Source of the DNA: Sulfurovum sp.
Lineage (GTDB): Bacteria > Campylobacterota > Campylobacteria > Campylobacterales > Sulfurovaceae
Assembly (NCBI GenBank): GCA_020721385.1
Contig: DYMW01000052.1
Location: forward strand, 1-11,402
Reading direction: 5' to 3'
Length of the DNA: 11,402 nt
Below the pieces are notes generated by a model. It worked only from the letters and a program-made list of their open reading frames with translations, did not search any database and was not told the origin of the DNA. Shown here one piece after another: positions 1 through 6,469 of this stretch. Each line of letters opens with the position of its first letter. Position 1 is the first letter of the stretch. The translations under genes and the position numbers were made by a program.

Positions 1-384
1 ATAATTGCAGACTCTCTTACTCGAATAAGAAATGCTGCACAAAGAAGATTAGACGTAACAACACTTCTTCACTCAAAAACAATTGAGGCTACCGTTTCTA
101 TTTTAGTAGACAAGGGTTACCTTGAGAGTTTTAAAGTAAAAGAAGATGGAAATAAGAAGACTATTAAAGTTGTAATTAAATACGACGAAAATGGTCATAG
201 TGTAATCAATGAAGTTAAAAAAATTTCTAAGCCTGGTAGACGTGTTTACCAAAGTGCAAAAGAGATTAGAAGTTTCAAAAATGGTTATGGAACCCTAGTA
301 GTATCTACCAGCAAAGGCGTAATTGCGAATGATGAAGCATTTAAGCAAGGTGTTGGTGGTGAAGTTATCTGTAGTATTTGGTAA
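1..384 (+). CDS. rpsH: 30S ribosomal protein S8 (5' end truncated by window)
   Basis: Small-subunit protein S8, which binds the central domain of 16S rRNA and in many bacteria also represses the spc operon. Reading frame 1 is open from the first base and encodes 127 residues to TAA at 382-384. It opens with IIADSLTRIRNAAQRR, the usual S8 N-terminus minus about four residues (normally M-x-N-D), so the start lies just upstream of the window. The C-terminal signature is clear: KPGRRVY, then GTLVVSTSKGVI, ending GGEVICSIW. Nothing is broken internally. The rplF start lies 9 bases after the stop, with a GGAG site between them, as expected inside the spc operon. Identification is by direct family resemblance and gene order. 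Confidence 0.96.
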   Translation: MIADSLTRIRNAAQRRLDVTTLLHSKTIEATVSILVDKGYLESFKVKEDGNKKTIKVVIKYDENGHSVINEVKKISKPGRRVYQSAKEIRSFKNGYGTLVVSTSKGVIANDEAFKQGVGGEVICSIW

Positions 385-393
385 GGAGTAGAT

Positions 394-930
394 ATGTCAA
401 GAATAGGAAAACAACCTGTAACTATTGCTAATGGTATTGATGTGTCACTTGAAGGTACAATTCTTATTGCTAAAAAAGGTAATTTAGAGAAAAGACTTGA
501 GACTCACGGTAGAGTTGGAATCAATATTGAAGGCAACGAAGTTACATTTGCAAAAGTTGGCGAAGCAAAAGAGAGTGCAGCTTTTTGGGGAACTTACAGA
601 GCATTATTTAACAATATTATTGTTGGATTAGATAAAGGTTTTAGTAAATCATTGGAAATCAATGGTGTTGGTTATAGAGCAGCTATTAAAGATAATGCAC
701 TTAACTTACAATTGGGTTATTCACATGATATTAACTTTGATATTCCAAAAGGTGTTGAGATTACTGTTGAGAAGAACATTGTTCATATCAAAGGTTCAGA
801 TAAACAAATTATCGGACAAGTTGCAGCAAAGATTAGAAGCTTTAGACCACCAGAGCCTTATAAAGGTAAAGGGGTTAAATATACTGATGAAGTTATTATC
901 AGAAAAGCTGGAAAATCAGCAAAAAAATAG
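394..930 (+). CDS. rplF: 50S ribosomal protein L6
   Basis: Large-subunit protein L6, which binds 23S rRNA near the sarcin-ricin loop and factor-binding site. The 178 residues are the usual bacterial length. It begins MSRIGKQPV and has two L6 repeats, the first over about residues 10-82 and the second over 90-165. GVGYRA is at 91-96, and the C-terminal L6 signature RPPEPYKGKGVKY is at 151-163, followed by a lysine-rich tail. The ATG is preceded by GGAG at 385-388, directly after the rpsH stop, with 5 bases between. The last base of its stop codon is part of the rplR ribosome-binding site. No oddities seen. Confidence 0.98.
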   Translation: MSRIGKQPVTIANGIDVSLEGTILIAKKGNLEKRLETHGRVGINIEGNEVTFAKVGEAKESAAFWGTYRALFNNIIVGLDKGFSKSLEINGVGYRAAIKDNALNLQLGYSHDINFDIPKGVEITVEKNIVHIKGSDKQIIGQVAAKIRSFRPPEPYKGKGVKYTDEVIIRKAGKSAKK

Positions 931-939
931 GAGCGATAG

Positions 940-1296
940 ATGTTAAAAAGTATTCAAAAAAGAAAAAATAAACTTCGAGCGCAACGTAAAGCAAGAGTAA
1001 GAGGAAAAATTTCTGGTATCGAAACAATGCCAAGAGTTTCTGTTTTTAAATCAAATAAACACTTCTATGCTCAAGCTATTGATGATGTTGCTGGTGTAAC
1101 ACTTGCTGCTGCTGATGGTAAAAAACTTGGTTTAAAATCAAACCAAGAAGACGCTAAAAAGGTAGCTGCTGTATTGGCAGATGCTCTTAAAGCAAAGAAC
1201 ATTGAGAACATAGTTTTCGATAGAAACGGTTATCTCTACCATGGTGTTGTGGCATCTTTTGCTGACGCTCTTAGAGAAGCTGGAATTAAGTTTTAA
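940..1296 (+). CDS. rplR: 50S ribosomal protein L18
   Basis: Large-subunit protein L18, which binds 5S rRNA in the central protuberance. The 118 residues match the family length. The basic N-terminus (KRKNKLRAQRKARVRGKI, residues 7-24) is the usual disordered RNA-binding arm. The core motif RVSVFKSNKHFYAQ starts at about residue 32, and the protein ends in the typical ADALREAGIKF. GGAG at 930-933 overlaps the rplF stop codon and sits 6 bases before the ATG, so translation is probably coupled to rplF. The gene lies between rplF and rpsE as in most bacteria. Confidence 0.98.
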   Translation: MLKSIQKRKNKLRAQRKARVRGKISGIETMPRVSVFKSNKHFYAQAIDDVAGVTLAAADGKKLGLKSNQEDAKKVAAVLADALKAKNIENIVFDRNGYLYHGVVASFADALREAGIKF

Positions 1297-1305
1297 GGAG
1301 ACATG

Positions 1306-1749
1306 ATGCAAAATATCGATAGAGAAAAATTTGAAGAGAAAATTGTAAATATTGGTCGTGTTACTAAAGTTGTTAAGGGTGGTAGACGTTTTAGATTTAC
1401 AGCTCTTGTTGTTATTGGTGACAAAAATGGTACTGTTGGATATGGATTTGGTAAAGCCAAAGAAGTTCCAGATGCAATTAAAAAAGCTGTTGATGATGCC
1501 TTTAAAAATCTTGTAAAAGTTAACCTTAAAGGGACAACCATTGCACATGACATTGAGCAAAAGACAGGTGCAAGTCGTATCATCTTAAAACCAGCATCTG
1601 AAGGTACAGGTACCATTGCAGGTGGTGCAGCAAGACCAGTTATTGAGCTTGCAGGTATTAAAGATATCATTGCAAAATCATTGGGTTCAAATAATCCAAA
1701 TAACCTTGTTAGAGCAACCATTGATGCTCTTTCAAGAATTAAAGCATAA
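1306..1749 (+). CDS. rpsE: 30S ribosomal protein S5
   Basis: Small-subunit protein S5, which helps form the mRNA entry tunnel and affects decoding accuracy. There are two consecutive ATGs at 1303 and 1306. AAGGAG at 1295-1300 leaves only 2 bases before the first but 5 before the second, and the family N-terminus normally resembles M-x-x-x-x-R-E-x-F. I therefore chose 1306 (147 residues, MQNIDREKF); use of 1303 would add one Met. The dsRNA-binding S5 N-terminal domain spans about 8-72, with KGGRRFRFTALVV at 24-36 and GTVGYGFGKAKEV at 42-54. The C-terminal domain contains the glycine-rich GTGTIAGGAARPV segment. It is shorter than the enterobacterial protein but normal for Campylobacterota as I recall them. 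Confidence 0.97.
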   Translation: MQNIDREKFEEKIVNIGRVTKVVKGGRRFRFTALVVIGDKNGTVGYGFGKAKEVPDAIKKAVDDAFKNLVKVNLKGTTIAHDIEQKTGASRIILKPASEGTGTIAGGAARPVIELAGIKDIIAKSLGSNNPNNLVRATIDALSRIKA

Positions 1750-1761
1750 GGGGGAGTAGAT

Positions 1762-2160
1762 ATGGGTTTACATAATTTACAACCAGCCCCAGGTTCAACT
1801 CGTAACAGAAAAAGAATTGGACGTGGACAGGGTTCTGGAACTGGTAAAACAGCTGGAAAAGGTAACAAAGGTCAAAAAGCAAGATCTGGTTACTCGGCAA
1901 AAAGAGGTTTTGAGGGTGGTCAAATGCCACTTTATAGAAGATTACCAAAAATTGGTTTTACTTCTAGAGTAATTAAACCACATACCATCAATGTTGATAA
2001 AGCAAAAGCAGTTGCAGAACTTGAAGAGATTACTTTAGAAAGTATCAAAGCAGTTCATAGATTACAAAAGACTGTAACAAGAGTTAAACTTATTGGTGTT
2101 GGTGCAAAAGATCTTGTATCTAAAATCAAAGATGAAGCTGTTACAACTAGTGGTAAATAG
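1762..2160 (+). CDS. rplO: 50S ribosomal protein L15
   Basis: Large-subunit protein L15, a late-assembly protein that binds 23S rRNA. The N-terminal extension is diagnostic: LHNLQPAPGSTRNRKRIGRG, followed by GSGTGKTAGKGNKGQKARSG and the FEGGQMPLYRRLPKIGF motif (about residues 51-67). The C-terminal globular half is ordinary but short, giving 132 residues where enterobacterial L15 has 144. A very strong GGGGAG site (1750-1755) lies between the rpsE stop and the ATG. The stop is two bases before the secY start. The C-terminus (SGK) ends cleanly and shows no sign of frameshift. Confidence 0.97.
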   Translation: MGLHNLQPAPGSTRNRKRIGRGQGSGTGKTAGKGNKGQKARSGYSAKRGFEGGQMPLYRRLPKIGFTSRVIKPHTINVDKAKAVAELEEITLESIKAVHRLQKTVTRVKLIGVGAKDLVSKIKDEAVTTSGK

Positions 2161-2162
2161 CC

Positions 2163-3413
2163 ATGAGTAATGCTTTAACTCAAAAAATACTTATTACTTT
2201 TGGATTTCTATTCGCTTATAGAGTTTTAGCATACGTACCAGTTCCTGGTGTGGACACTGCCATCATTGCATCATTTTTTAATAATGCAAGTGGTGCAGGT
2301 ATGGGGGACATGATGAACATGTTCTCTGGTGGTGCTATTGAGAGATTTAGTATTATTTCATTGGGTATTATGCCTTACATTACTGCTTCAATCGTTATGG
2401 AACTTCTCGCTGCAACTTTTCCTACTCTTGGTCAAATGAAAAAAGAGAGAGATGGAATGCAAAAATACATGCAAATCATTCGTTATGCTACCATCTTTAT
2501 TACCCTTGTTCAAGCTTTAGGTGTCTCTATGGGATTACTTAGTATGAATGGTGCTGTTTTAATTGACTCAACAATGTTTACATTATTAACCACAGTTTCT
2601 ATGTTGACAGGTACAATGTTATTGATGTGGATTGGTGAACGTATTACTCAAAGTGGTATTGGTAATGGTATTTCATTAATTATTTTTGCGGGTATTGTTT
2701 CAGGTATTCCTGCTGCAATTTCTCATACAATTACATCAGTCAATACAGGGGAGCTTTCATTTTTGGCAGTAATTGCTATGTTTGCAATTGTTTTATTAAC
2801 CATTTTTGCGATTATTTATGTAGAATTGGGTGAAAGAAGAGTACCAATTTCATACTCAAGAAAAACCATTATGCAAAATCAAGATAAACGTGTAATGAAT
2901 TATATACCGATCAAAGTGAATCTTTCAGGAGTTATTCCTCCAATTTTTGCTTCGGCTGTATTAATGTTTCCTCTTACCATGTTGGGAAGTAGTACCAACG
3001 AATATGCTAGAGCTGTTGCAGATGCTCTTCATCCAGGTGGTATTGTTTTTAATATCGCAACATTTATTTTGGTCGTTTTCTTTGCATTTTTTTATGCATC
3101 AATCGTGTTTAATGCCAAAGATATTGCTGATAATTTAAAGCGACAAGGTGGGTTTATTCCAGGTGTAAGACCTGGTGAGCATACCAAAGCATTTATTAAT
3201 GAAGTAGCAAGTAGATTGACAGGTTCTGGAGCATTTTACTTGGCACTTATCTCTACCATACCATTCTTGTTGATTAATTCAATTGGTGCTGCATTTTTCT
3301 TTGGAGGAGTTGCGGTATTAATTGTGGTTCAAGTAGCCCTTGACACCATGAGAAAAATTGAAGCACAAATTTACATGAGTAAGTATGAAACTTTAGGTGC
3401 AGTAGGTCTATAA
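2163..3413 (+). CDS. secY: Protein translocase channel subunit SecY
   Basis: Central pore of the SecYEG inner-membrane protein-export channel. The 416 residues form an expected ten-helix membrane protein, slightly shorter than the 443-residue E. coli form. The first helix starts at about residue 8 and runs into AYVPVPGVD. The plug region with SGGAIERFSI is at about 55-64. The cytosolic loop GERRVPISYSRK is at 223-234, and the large cytosolic loop QGGFIPGVRPG is at 328-338, the region that contacts SecA and ribosomes. There is no clear Shine-Dalgarno site. The ATG is two bases after the rplO stop, so expression probably depends on translational coupling. Its stop overlaps the map start as TAATG. 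Confidence 0.98.
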   Translation: MSNALTQKILITFGFLFAYRVLAYVPVPGVDTAIIASFFNNASGAGMGDMMNMFSGGAIERFSIISLGIMPYITASIVMELLAATFPTLGQMKKERDGMQKYMQIIRYATIFITLVQALGVSMGLLSMNGAVLIDSTMFTLLTTVSMLTGTMLLMWIGERITQSGIGNGISLIIFAGIVSGIPAAISHTITSVNTGELSFLAVIAMFAIVLLTIFAIIYVELGERRVPISYSRKTIMQNQDKRVMNYIPIKVNLSGVIPPIFASAVLMFPLTMLGSSTNEYARAVADALHPGGIVFNIATFILVVFFAFFYASIVFNAKDIADNLKRQGGFIPGVRPGEHTKAFINEVASRLTGSGAFYLALISTIPFLLINSIGAAFFFGGVAVLIVVQVALDTMRKIEAQIYMSKYETLGAVGL

Positions 3414-4168
3414 TGGCAATTGCACTTCGTAAATCTGACGAATTGACCAAGCTAGCTTTAGCTGGGTCAATTGTCGGTAAAACATTAAAATACCTCCAAG
3501 AAAATATTATTGTTGGAATGTCCCTTAAAGAGATTGATATTATGGGAGAAGCTTTTATTCGAGAGCATGGTGCAGAGCCTTCTTTTAAAGGTCTCTATGG
3601 TTTTCCAGCTTCTGTTTGTACCTCATTAAATGAAGTGTGTATTCATGGCATACCAACGGATTACAAAGTACAAGAGGGTGATATTTTAGGATTAGATTTA
3701 GGTACTAAGATTGATGGTTATTTTGGAGATGCTGCTATAACCATGGGAATTGGTGAAATTTCTAAAGAGGATAAAGCACTTATTGCTTGTTCAAAAGATG
3801 CACTCTATCATGCAATAGAGAACATTGAAGTAGGTATGCGATTTAAAGAGTTGTCTTCACTTTTGGAAACATTCATAAGAGACCGTGGTTATGTACCGTT
3901 AAGAGATTTTTGTGGTCACGGTATTGGTACAAAAGCACATGAGGAACCGAATATTCCTAATTATCTTGATGGTAAACCGAATCAAGGTCCAAAAATTAAA
4001 AATGGTATGGTGTTTTGCTTGGAACCAATGATTTGTCAAAAAGGTGATCAGCCGATTATTTTAGAAGACAAATGGTCTGTTGTGAGTGAGGATGGTCTTA
4101 GATCATCACATTACGAGCATACAGTTGCAATTATTGATGGAAAAGCAGTAATTTTAACAGAGGCTTAG
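3413..4168 (+). CDS. map: Methionine aminopeptidase, type I
   Basis: Removes the initiator methionine from nascent proteins in the cytosol using two divalent metal ions. The 251 residues form the pita-bread fold of type Ia enzymes without an N-terminal extension. All five metal ligands are visible: D95 (GLDLG), D106 (FGDAA), H169 (GHGIG), E204 (LEPM) and E235 (YEHT). The substrate-side histidines H79 (HGIP) and H176 (KAHEEP) are also present. The start overlaps the secY stop by one base (TAATG), implying re-initiation by ribosomes finishing secY. The order secY-map-infA is a common bacterial arrangement, placing N-terminal processing with translation and export. Confidence 0.98.
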   Translation: MAIALRKSDELTKLALAGSIVGKTLKYLQENIIVGMSLKEIDIMGEAFIREHGAEPSFKGLYGFPASVCTSLNEVCIHGIPTDYKVQEGDILGLDLGTKIDGYFGDAAITMGIGEISKEDKALIACSKDALYHAIENIEVGMRFKELSSLLETFIRDRGYVPLRDFCGHGIGTKAHEEPNIPNYLDGKPNQGPKIKNGMVFCLEPMICQKGDQPIILEDKWSVVSEDGLRSSHYEHTVAIIDGKAVILTEA

Positions 4169-4212
4169 GTTCCTATTTTGGGAAACAAATATATATTTTC
4201 ATAGGAGAAATA
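4169..4212 (+). promoter_or_regulatory. map-infA spacer with possible small hairpin and ribosome-binding site
   Basis: The 44-base gap is the widest before the infA terminator. GTTCC (4169-4173) can pair with GGAAAC (4181-4186) around a T-rich loop, with one bulged A. Alternatively CCTAT (4172-4176) can pair with ATAGG (4201-4205), which includes part of the infA Shine-Dalgarno site GGAG (4204-4207). The two pairings exclude each other. Both helices are only about 5 bp, so a regulatory role is speculative. The ribosome-binding site itself, 5 bases from the ATG, is clear. Confidence 0.25.
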
Positions 4213-4431
4213 ATGGCTAAAGATGATGTAATTGAAATTGATGGTAAAGTAGTTGAAGCATTACCAAATGCAACTTTTAGAGTTGAGTTAGATAATAAAC
4301 ATATAGTACTGTGTCACATTGCTGGCAAGATGAGAATGCACTATATTAAAATCTTACCTGGTGATAAAGTAAAAGTTGAGTTAACCCCATACAGTCTTGA
4401 TAAAGGGCGTATTACGTTTAGATATAAATAG
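4213..4431 (+). CDS. infA: Translation initiation factor IF-1
   Basis: IF-1 is a small OB-fold protein that binds the 30S A site during initiation and works with IF-2 and IF-3. The 72 residues match the family exactly. The sequence MAKDDVIEIDGKVVEALPNA, then HIAGKMRMHYIKILPGDKVKVELTPYSL and the ending GRITFRYK, is canonical. The ATG has GGAG at 4204-4207. It is the last gene of the spc-side block and is followed 9 bases later by a hairpin terminator, not directly by rpmJ. This is the break point of the ribosomal cluster. Confidence 0.98.
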   Translation: MAKDDVIEIDGKVVEALPNATFRVELDNKHIVLCHIAGKMRMHYIKILPGDKVKVELTPYSLDKGRITFRYK

Positions 4432-4440
4432 TATTATTTT

Positions 4441-4465
4441 TAATCCTTCTTTTAAAGGAGGATTA
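4441..4465 (+). terminator. Rho-independent terminator after infA
   Basis: TAATCCTTCTT (4441-4451) pairs with the 3' arm AAGGAGGATTA ending at 4465. This gives an 11-bp stem with one T-G wobble and a 3-base loop. A pyrimidine-rich run follows (4466-4489), ending in seven Ts. The position just after infA and the T tract make this the likely end of the spc-side transcript. The T run is offset from the stem, so termination may be only partial. Confidence 0.72.
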
Positions 4466-4647
4466 TTTCTTCTTTCCTTTCTTTTTTTACATATTACCCC
4501 ATTAAAAATAACGATTTATATGGTTTTTTATTTTAATAAAAACAGCAATAAACTTAAAAATTATATTTATCTATTTATTCTAAACATATACTTATTATTT
4601 AAGTATAATAATATTATCATATTGTATTAAAATATTAAGGATAATGT
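4466..4647 (+). promoter_or_regulatory. Promoter region of the beta-barrel gene, with inverted repeat over the -10
   Basis: An extremely AT-rich, gene-free stretch. A perfect -10 hexamer TATAAT is at 4604-4609, but no convincing -35 is seen, as is usual in Campylobacterota sigma70 promoters. A perfect 8-bp inverted repeat, TATACTTA (4587-4594) and TAAGTATA (4600-4607) separated by 5 bases, overlaps the -10 and could be an operator. AAGG at 4637-4640 is the ribosome-binding site, 7 bases before the ATG at 4648. A short frame runs through this region from inside infA, but it is low-complexity and not credible. Confidence 0.5.
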
Positions 4648-5271
4648 ATGAAAAATGTATTCTATGGTTTATGTTTAGTTCCCCTATTGGGATATGCGGG
4701 TGGTGACATATTACCTGTAGATTTAAATTACAATGAGAATGAGAGTGTCAATGTAAAAGTTGAACCTGTAGTAGAAGTTGTTCCTCAAAAAACAGTAGAA
4801 GAGGTTGTAGAGAAAAAAACATCTTATTATATTGGTCTTGCTATTGCAGCTACAGAAGTAGATGGGCAAAGTAGTACTGTTATTTTAAAGAATGGTCATC
4901 CTACAGCTGTTGTTGGTAAATTGGGATATAATATTTCAGAGAATATTGCATTAGAAGGACGAGTTGGAACAGGTATTAAAAGAGATACAATTTCATTTGC
5001 TACAAGTGAAGTTGACAGTATTGCTGGTGTGTATTTGAAACCAAATGTTAATATTATAGAAAATGTTAACTTATTTGGTTTGGTTGGTTATGCAAATGCC
5101 AAACAAAAACTTTTAAATGAGACAATGAAAACAAATGGTTTTAGTTATGGAGCTGGATTAGGTTATAAGATTAATAATTCATGGGAAGTAGTAGCAGATG
5201 TTGTTCGTTACGGAAAACAAGACAATAATAGTATTGATGCTTACTCTTTAGGTTTAGATTACAGTTTTTAA
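4648..5271 (+). CDS. Small secreted outer-membrane beta-barrel protein (OmpA/opacity-like)
   Basis: Residues 1-17 form a Sec signal peptide: MKN, a hydrophobic core, then GYA before GGD, the likely signal peptidase I site. There is no acceptable lipobox. Residues about 19-58 are an acidic, Val/Glu/Pro-rich linker (EPVVEVVPQKTVEEVVEKK). From residue 59 the chain alternates hydrophobic and polar residues in about eight strands, for example YYIGLAIAATEV, NIALEGRVGTGI, NLFGLVGYANAK, FSYGAGLGYKI and AYSLGLDYSF. It ends in aromatic Phe, the usual signal for the BAM complex. The 207-residue size fits a small 8-stranded barrel with no OmpA peptidoglycan-binding domain. I recognise the fold class but not a specific gene. 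It has its own promoter-like and terminator sequences and sits between infA and rpmJ, an unusual place. A role in adhesion, envelope stability or small-solute passage is possible but not shown. Confidence 0.8.
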   Translation: MKNVFYGLCLVPLLGYAGGDILPVDLNYNENESVNVKVEPVVEVVPQKTVEEVVEKKTSYYIGLAIAATEVDGQSSTVILKNGHPTAVVGKLGYNISENIALEGRVGTGIKRDTISFATSEVDSIAGVYLKPNVNIIENVNLFGLVGYANAKQKLLNETMKTNGFSYGAGLGYKINNSWEVVADVVRYGKQDNNSIDAYSLGLDYSF

Positions 5272-5277
5272 AATTAA

Positions 5278-5325
5278 TCTATTTGATTCTTGAATTATAT
5301 AAGAGTCAAATAGAACTTCTTTTTT
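5278..5325 (+). terminator. Rho-independent terminator of the beta-barrel gene
   Basis: CTATTTGATTCTT (5279-5291) pairs with AAGAGTCAAATAG (5301-5313), with one T-G wobble and a 9-base loop; T5278-A5314 extends it to 14 bp. Six Ts at 5320-5325 follow within a few bases. It starts 7 bases after the stop codon, so it probably ends a single-gene transcript. Confidence 0.8.
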
Positions 5326-5547
5326 CACTTCTAATAGTATTTAAAAAAAACTAAGCAACTCATAATAATAACTTCGATAAAATTTCCTTCCTAATTTTAA
5401 TGGATTAGTCAAAAACTGCGTGAAGAATTTTTATATAACACGCACTGATTATATAAGAATTGGTCGGAATGCAACTTTATAGTTTTTAAGTTACACTCAC
5501 CGAACCAGACGCAAAATAGGTGCAGACAAAACACAGAGGAGTAACCA
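5326..5547 (+). promoter_or_regulatory. Probable alpha-block promoter and structured leader upstream of rpmJ
   Basis: A gene-free stretch before rpmJ. The motif GATAAAAT (5376-5383; -10 hexamer TAAAAT at 5378-5383) resembles a Campylobacterota -10 box and would give a leader of about 155 bases. TATAAG at 5452-5457 is a second, closer candidate. Within the leader, TGCGTG (5417-5422) pairs perfectly with CACGCA (5439-5444). A longer hairpin spans 5461-5507: TGGTCGG pairs with CCG-A-ACCA, then after an internal loop TGCAACTT (5470-5477) pairs with AAGTTACA (5488-5495) with one mismatch. It ends about 30 bases before the rpmJ ribosome-binding site GAGGAG (5536-5541). Alpha operons elsewhere are controlled by S4 binding the leader, so autoregulation is a reasonable inference. 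I do not recognise a named RNA family here. Confidence 0.5.
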
Positions 5548-5661
5548 ATGAAGGTTAGACCATCAGTAAAAAAAATGTGTGATGATTGTAAGGTAATCAA
5601 ACGAAAAGGTATCGTTAGAGTAATCTGCAAAAATCCTAAACATAAACAAAGACAAGGATAA
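5548..5661 (+). CDS. rpmJ: 50S ribosomal protein L36 (zinc-binding form)
   Basis: The smallest large-subunit protein, 37 residues, starting MKVRPSVKKMC and ending HKQRQG. The zinc-ribbon ligands are all present: C11, C14, C27 and H32 (C-x2-C-x12-C-x4-H), so this is the zinc-dependent form. The ATG is preceded by a strong GAGGAG at 5536-5541 with 6 bases between. It is the first gene of the alpha block, two bases upstream of rpsM, in the common order rpmJ-rpsM-rpsK-rpsD-rpoA-rplQ. In many bacteria infA is directly adjacent, whereas here more than 1.1 kb separates them. Easily missed because of its size. Confidence 0.97.
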   Translation: MKVRPSVKKMCDDCKVIKRKGIVRVICKNPKHKQRQG

Positions 5662-5663
5662 GC

Positions 5664-6026
5664 ATGGCACGTATATCAGGTGTTGATTTACCTAAGAAAA
5701 AAAGAATAGAGTATGCACTTACTTATATTTTTGGTATAGGTTTATATACGTCAAGAAAAATTCTTGATGCAACAGGTGTTGATTATAACACTAGAGTTTT
5801 CGAATTAACTGATGCACAGGCAGCTGACATCCGTAACGAGATTCAAGATAAGTTTATGGTTGAAGGTGATCTTCGAAAAAAAGTTTCTATGGACATTAAA
5901 GGTCTTATGGATCTTGGTTCTTATAGAGGACTTAGACACAGACGTGGTCTTCCATGTAGAGGTCAATCAACTAAAACGAATGCTAGAACTCGTAAGGGTA
6001 AAAGAAAAACTGTTGGCGCAGCATAA
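5664..6026 (+). CDS. rpsM: 30S ribosomal protein S13
   Basis: Small-subunit head protein S13, which contacts the P-site tRNA and forms intersubunit bridges with L5. The 120 residues contain the N-terminal helix-two-turn-helix domain (MARISGVDLPKKKRIEYALTYIFGIG from residue 1). The diagnostic basic segment YRGLRHRRGLPCRGQSTKTN is followed by ARTRKGKRKTV at the C-terminal tail, which reaches toward the tRNAs. AAGGA inside the end of rpmJ (5654-5658) serves as ribosome-binding site, 5 bases from the ATG, so translation is probably coupled to rpmJ. Confidence 0.98.
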   Translation: MARISGVDLPKKKRIEYALTYIFGIGLYTSRKILDATGVDYNTRVFELTDAQAADIRNEIQDKFMVEGDLRKKVSMDIKGLMDLGSYRGLRHRRGLPCRGQSTKTNARTRKGKRKTVGAA

Positions 6027-6040
6027 GCGAGGAATGACAA

Positions 6041-6415
6041 ATGGCTAAGAAAAAATCAAAAAAAAATATTGCTAAAGGTATAGTTTACGTAGCTGCTACT
6101 TTTAACAATACAGTAATTACGGTTACTGATGAAATGGGAAATGTTCTTGCTTGGAGTTCTGCTGGTTCTTTAGGATTTAAAGGTAGTAAAAAATCAACTC
6201 CTTTTGCAGCAGCAGAAGCAGTTTCTGATGCATTGAAAAAAGCTCAAGAGCATGGAATTAAAGAGGTTGGTATTAAAGTTCAAGGACCTGGTTCAGGTAG
6301 AGACACAGCTGTTAAATCAATTGGTTCAACTGAAGGAATTAGAGTTACTTGGTTAAAAGACATTACTCCACTTCCACATAATGGTTGTAGACCACCTAAG
6401 CAGAGAAGAGTTTAA
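6041..6415 (+). CDS. rpsK: 30S ribosomal protein S11
   Basis: Small-subunit platform protein S11, close to the mRNA exit and Shine-Dalgarno helix. The 124 residues begin with a lysine-rich tail (MAKKKSKKNIAKG). They contain the FNNTVITVTDEMGNVLAWSSAG core and the GPGSGRDTA motif, and end with PLPHNGCRPPKQRRV. The Asn-Gly pair at N114-G115 corresponds to the site known to form isoaspartate in E. coli S11. GAGGA at 6029-6033 is the ribosome-binding site. An ATG at 6034 is out of frame and is not used. Confidence 0.98.
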   Translation: MAKKKSKKNIAKGIVYVAATFNNTVITVTDEMGNVLAWSSAGSLGFKGSKKSTPFAAAEAVSDALKKAQEHGIKEVGIKVQGPGSGRDTAVKSIGSTEGIRVTWLKDITPLPHNGCRPPKQRRV

Positions 6416-6469
6416 TCACTATTTTTGTGAATAAACTAATATTTAATAGAATAATTAAAAGGTAAATAG

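Noticed and set aside
1293..1868. 191-residue open frame on the - strand across rpsE and the start of rplO
   Set aside because: It lies opposite well-identified ribosomal genes, has no recognisable domain, and its proline/leucine-rich composition is what the antisense of such codons gives.
4523..4543. GTTTTT/AAAAAC inverted repeat in the AT-rich spacer after infA
   Set aside because: It is almost pure A/T, short, and expected by chance in such sequence.
4397..4630. 77-residue open frame running out of the end of infA
   Set aside because: It consists of low-complexity Ile/Leu/Asn/Tyr/Lys from AT-rich DNA, lacks a ribosome-binding site, and crosses the terminator and promoter region.
5461..5507. 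tRNA-like or other structural RNA gene in the rpmJ leader
   Set aside because: The hairpin lacks a T-arm sequence and cloverleaf arms, so a leader structure is the simpler reading.
5409..5630. 73-residue - strand frame over the rpmJ leader and rpmJ
   Set aside because: It is antisense to the well-supported rpmJ gene and has no start signal or family resemblance.
6416..6469. Possible terminator or leader between rpsK and rpsD
   Set aside because: Only a 4-bp TCAC/GTGA stem is present, without a T run, and the operon clearly continues with a normal ribosome-binding site.
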